From positions 233,843 through 258,342 of the forward strand of contig CAUYUJ010016884.1 of the NCBI GenBank assembly GCA_963575745.1: a stretch of DNA of 24,500 bases. The letters are read 5' to 3'. The notes beneath the pieces were generated by a model. It was not told where the DNA came from. It saw nothing but the letters and a program-made list of their open reading frames with translations, and did not search any database. How positions within the stretch are numbered: position 1 is the stretch's first letter; each line of letters opens with the position of its first letter. The position numbers were made by a program, and so were the translations under genes. Below are positions 23,110-24,500 of the stretch, one piece after another. Source of the stretch: Prorocentrum cordatum. Lineage: Eukaryota; Sar; Dinophyceae; Prorocentrales; Prorocentraceae.

Positions 23110-23926
23110 ATGATGAAGAAACTTAACCGACTCTGGTGCTGGTTGGAAAGAATTCCGACGGGTACGGTGGCACAGCGCCCGCTGGTCTTCTTATTGTCCA
23201 TTGTGTCTATGGTGTTCCTTTCGATGGATGTTCTTTTGGATCGGGGTTATGATGCAATTCGTTCCAATTTGCCAACTCCTTCTCCCAAGTGCGTTCGTTC
23301 GCATTGCCATCGACATTCACTGTCAAAGCTAAATGCCCACCAACATTTACGTGATATGGTGTTTTGGCTGAAATTTATATCGAAATTTGTATCGTAAATG
23401 TGTGTTTGCATTTCCAGATTATGAATTGCGAGTTGCGCGTTCTACAGGTTCCCAGTCTGGTGTGCACTATGTTGTCCTGGGTCCACGTTGAAACTGTATT
23501 ACGTGATTCTGCAACTGCCGTGTCCCGGTCGAGCATCAACGAAAATTCCGCGAACAGGATGTTTTTGATTTTGCCTTTCGAATACATGTTGTAGAAATCG
23601 GCCAAAATAGTTTATGTAACGCTTTCAGTATGGCGTCGAACGAATCGAAATTGTCCAGGTCATCAATTACTGTGGTGATTACGCGCTCCCCTTGGTGATG
23701 GTGTTTGTTCGCCGTCTTTTGCAAGAAATTTGATGGCGACCTCGGTGTGGCATGTTTGAATTATTTGAAATTATTTGGTCAAATGTGTTATGGAAATATT
23801 TCAAAGCCTAATCGATCATCTTACGTATTTGCATCTTCAAAATTGCATTCCATATCTTCAATATTGAATTCCATTTTTGTAATTCGGACGTCCACTTCAT
23901 CGATGCTCTCTTTGACAATTTTCTTC
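23110..23926 (-). pseudogene. Possible LINE ORF1 relic (coiled-coil-like start)
   Basis: Upstream of the endonuclease on the same strand. At 23926-23830 the frame reads MKELKKIVKESIDEVDVRI, then TKMEFNIEDMECNFED, a heptad-like acidic/hydrophobic helix of the sort found at the start of many LINE ORF1 proteins. Further down, in other frames, come VIDDLDNFDSFDAILKALHK (from ~23690), ADFYNMYSKGKIKNILFAEF (~23605) and NVDGNANERTWEKELANWNE (~23310). Stops and frameshifts separate these pieces. The placement before ORF2 supports an ORF1 origin, but no RRM or zinc knuckle is certain. Confidence 0.35.
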
Positions 23927-23944
23927 AACTCTTTCATTACCTAA

Positions 23945-24094
23945 CAGCTAAGACTGATAGGTTTCTAATGGGCTAAAAAGAGAGCAGCAGATGACTCCAC
24001 AGGGGGGTCTGGGCAGCCGTTGGGGACGAGTTGGGGGCCGTTGGGGGGCCGTTGGGGTTTGCCGGGGGGGGATCGTTTTTCGCATACAGTCGCA
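23945..24094 (+). repeat. G-rich leader of the 73-bp array
   Basis: At 24001-24070 the plus strand has many G-runs: TTGGGGACGAGTTGGGGGCC, GTTGGGGGGCCGTTGGGG, then a G7 run. With short loops between four or more runs, it fits the pattern of a potential G-quadruplex. No gene. Confidence 0.6.
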
Positions 24095-24500
24095 CACTTC
24101 GTGCTCTTCGACCTCCCAGAACTCCATTCTTCGACCTCCCAGAACTCCATTCCCGGGCCACATTCTGAATGCCCGGAGCCAACTGTGGGCCACTTCGTGG
24201 TCTTCGAGTTCCCAGAACTCCATTCCCGGCGTACATTTTGGATGCCCAGAGCCAACTGTAGGCCGCTTCGTGGTCTTCGAGTTCCCAGAACTCCATTCCC
24301 GGGCCACATTTTGGATGCCCGGAGCCAACTGTAGGCCACTTCGTGGTCTTCGAGTTCCCAGAACTCCATTCCCGGGCCACATTTTGGATGCCCGGAGCCA
24401 ACTGTAGGCCATTTCGTGCTCTTGGACTTCCCAGAACTCCATTCCTGGGTATGATTTTGAATGCCCGGAGCAAACTGTAGGCCACTTCGTGTTCTTCGAG
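24095..24500 (+). repeat. 73-bp minisatellite, continuing past the window end
   Basis: CACTTCGTGGTCTTCGAGTT or close variants begin at 24095, 24191, 24264, 24337, 24410 and 24483. Spacing is exactly 73 bp from 24191 onward. The first interval is 96 bp because TTCGACCTCCCAGAACTCCA (23 bp with flanking bases) is duplicated within it. Since 73 is not a multiple of 3, each frame cycles through the unit, which explains the near-identical overlapping ORFs on both strands. None is credible as a gene. Confidence 0.95.

Noticed and set aside
23965-24485. Several 100-170 codon ORFs with similar sequence (GNGVLG, SGNSKTTK motifs)
   Set aside because: They are the same 73-bp repeat read in successive frames on both strands.

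Overview
The window looks like nuclear DNA of a dinoflagellate. The evidence is indirect. A sequence very close to the conserved dinoflagellate spliced leader occurs three times. There are interstitial TTTAGGG-type telomere motifs. Most of the sequence is GC-rich satellite and minisatellite DNA broken by AT-rich blocks. The protein-like material is nearly all retroelement-derived and carries frameshifts. I found no convincing intact host gene, no rRNA or tRNA gene, and no CRISPR or bacterial-type operon.

Layout. (1) Positions 1-7650 are gene-poor: short dispersed repeats, a 103-bp minisatellite (828-1213), purine and pyrimidine tracts, an inverted pair of ~130-bp repeats (1868-1991 and 3916-4050) enclosing ~1.9 kb with two doubtful ORFs, G-rich degenerate repeats, a compound TCC/CA microsatellite (4733-5172), a 10-bp-based degenerate minisatellite (5980-6440) and two telomere-like patches. 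(2) Positions 7947-10680 hold a nested satellite: 102-bp units (about 15.7 from 9056), preceded by one unit whose middle has been replaced by ~930 bp of a 9-bp repeat. Its leader and tail resemble those of the 103-bp array near position 800, so both arrays look like members of one dispersed family.

(3) Positions 10907-17357 form a full-length but frameshifted tyrosine-recombinase (DIRS/PAT/Ngaro-type) retrotransposon. Its termini are split direct repeats in the order A1 - ORFs - B1 - A2 - B2, with A = 117 bp and B = 132 bp. The ORFs are a gag-like protein (Cys/Pro-rich N-terminus plus a membrane-like segment), reverse transcriptase-RNase H, tyrosine recombinase, and a cytosine-C5 methyltransferase-like domain overlapping the recombinase 3' end. 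The A repeat ends in the spliced-leader-like sequence, and the probable gag ATG follows 15 nt later. (4) The 3' half of this element plus ~0.8 kb of AT-rich flank (14685-18174) is repeated in tandem as 18183-21590, giving a 5'-truncated second copy.

(5) Positions ~23930-21770, minus strand, are a decayed non-LTR (LINE) retrotransposon: a possible ORF1 fragment, the start of an AP-endonuclease domain, and reverse transcriptase motifs split by an AT-rich/poly(A) insertion. (6) The window ends in a G-rich stretch and a 73-bp minisatellite running off the right edge.

How it works together: the retrotransposon would have copied itself through an RNA that is probably spliced-leader capped, reverse transcriptase-RNase H making DNA and the tyrosine recombinase integrating it. 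Both copies here carry disabling frameshifts, so they are relics.
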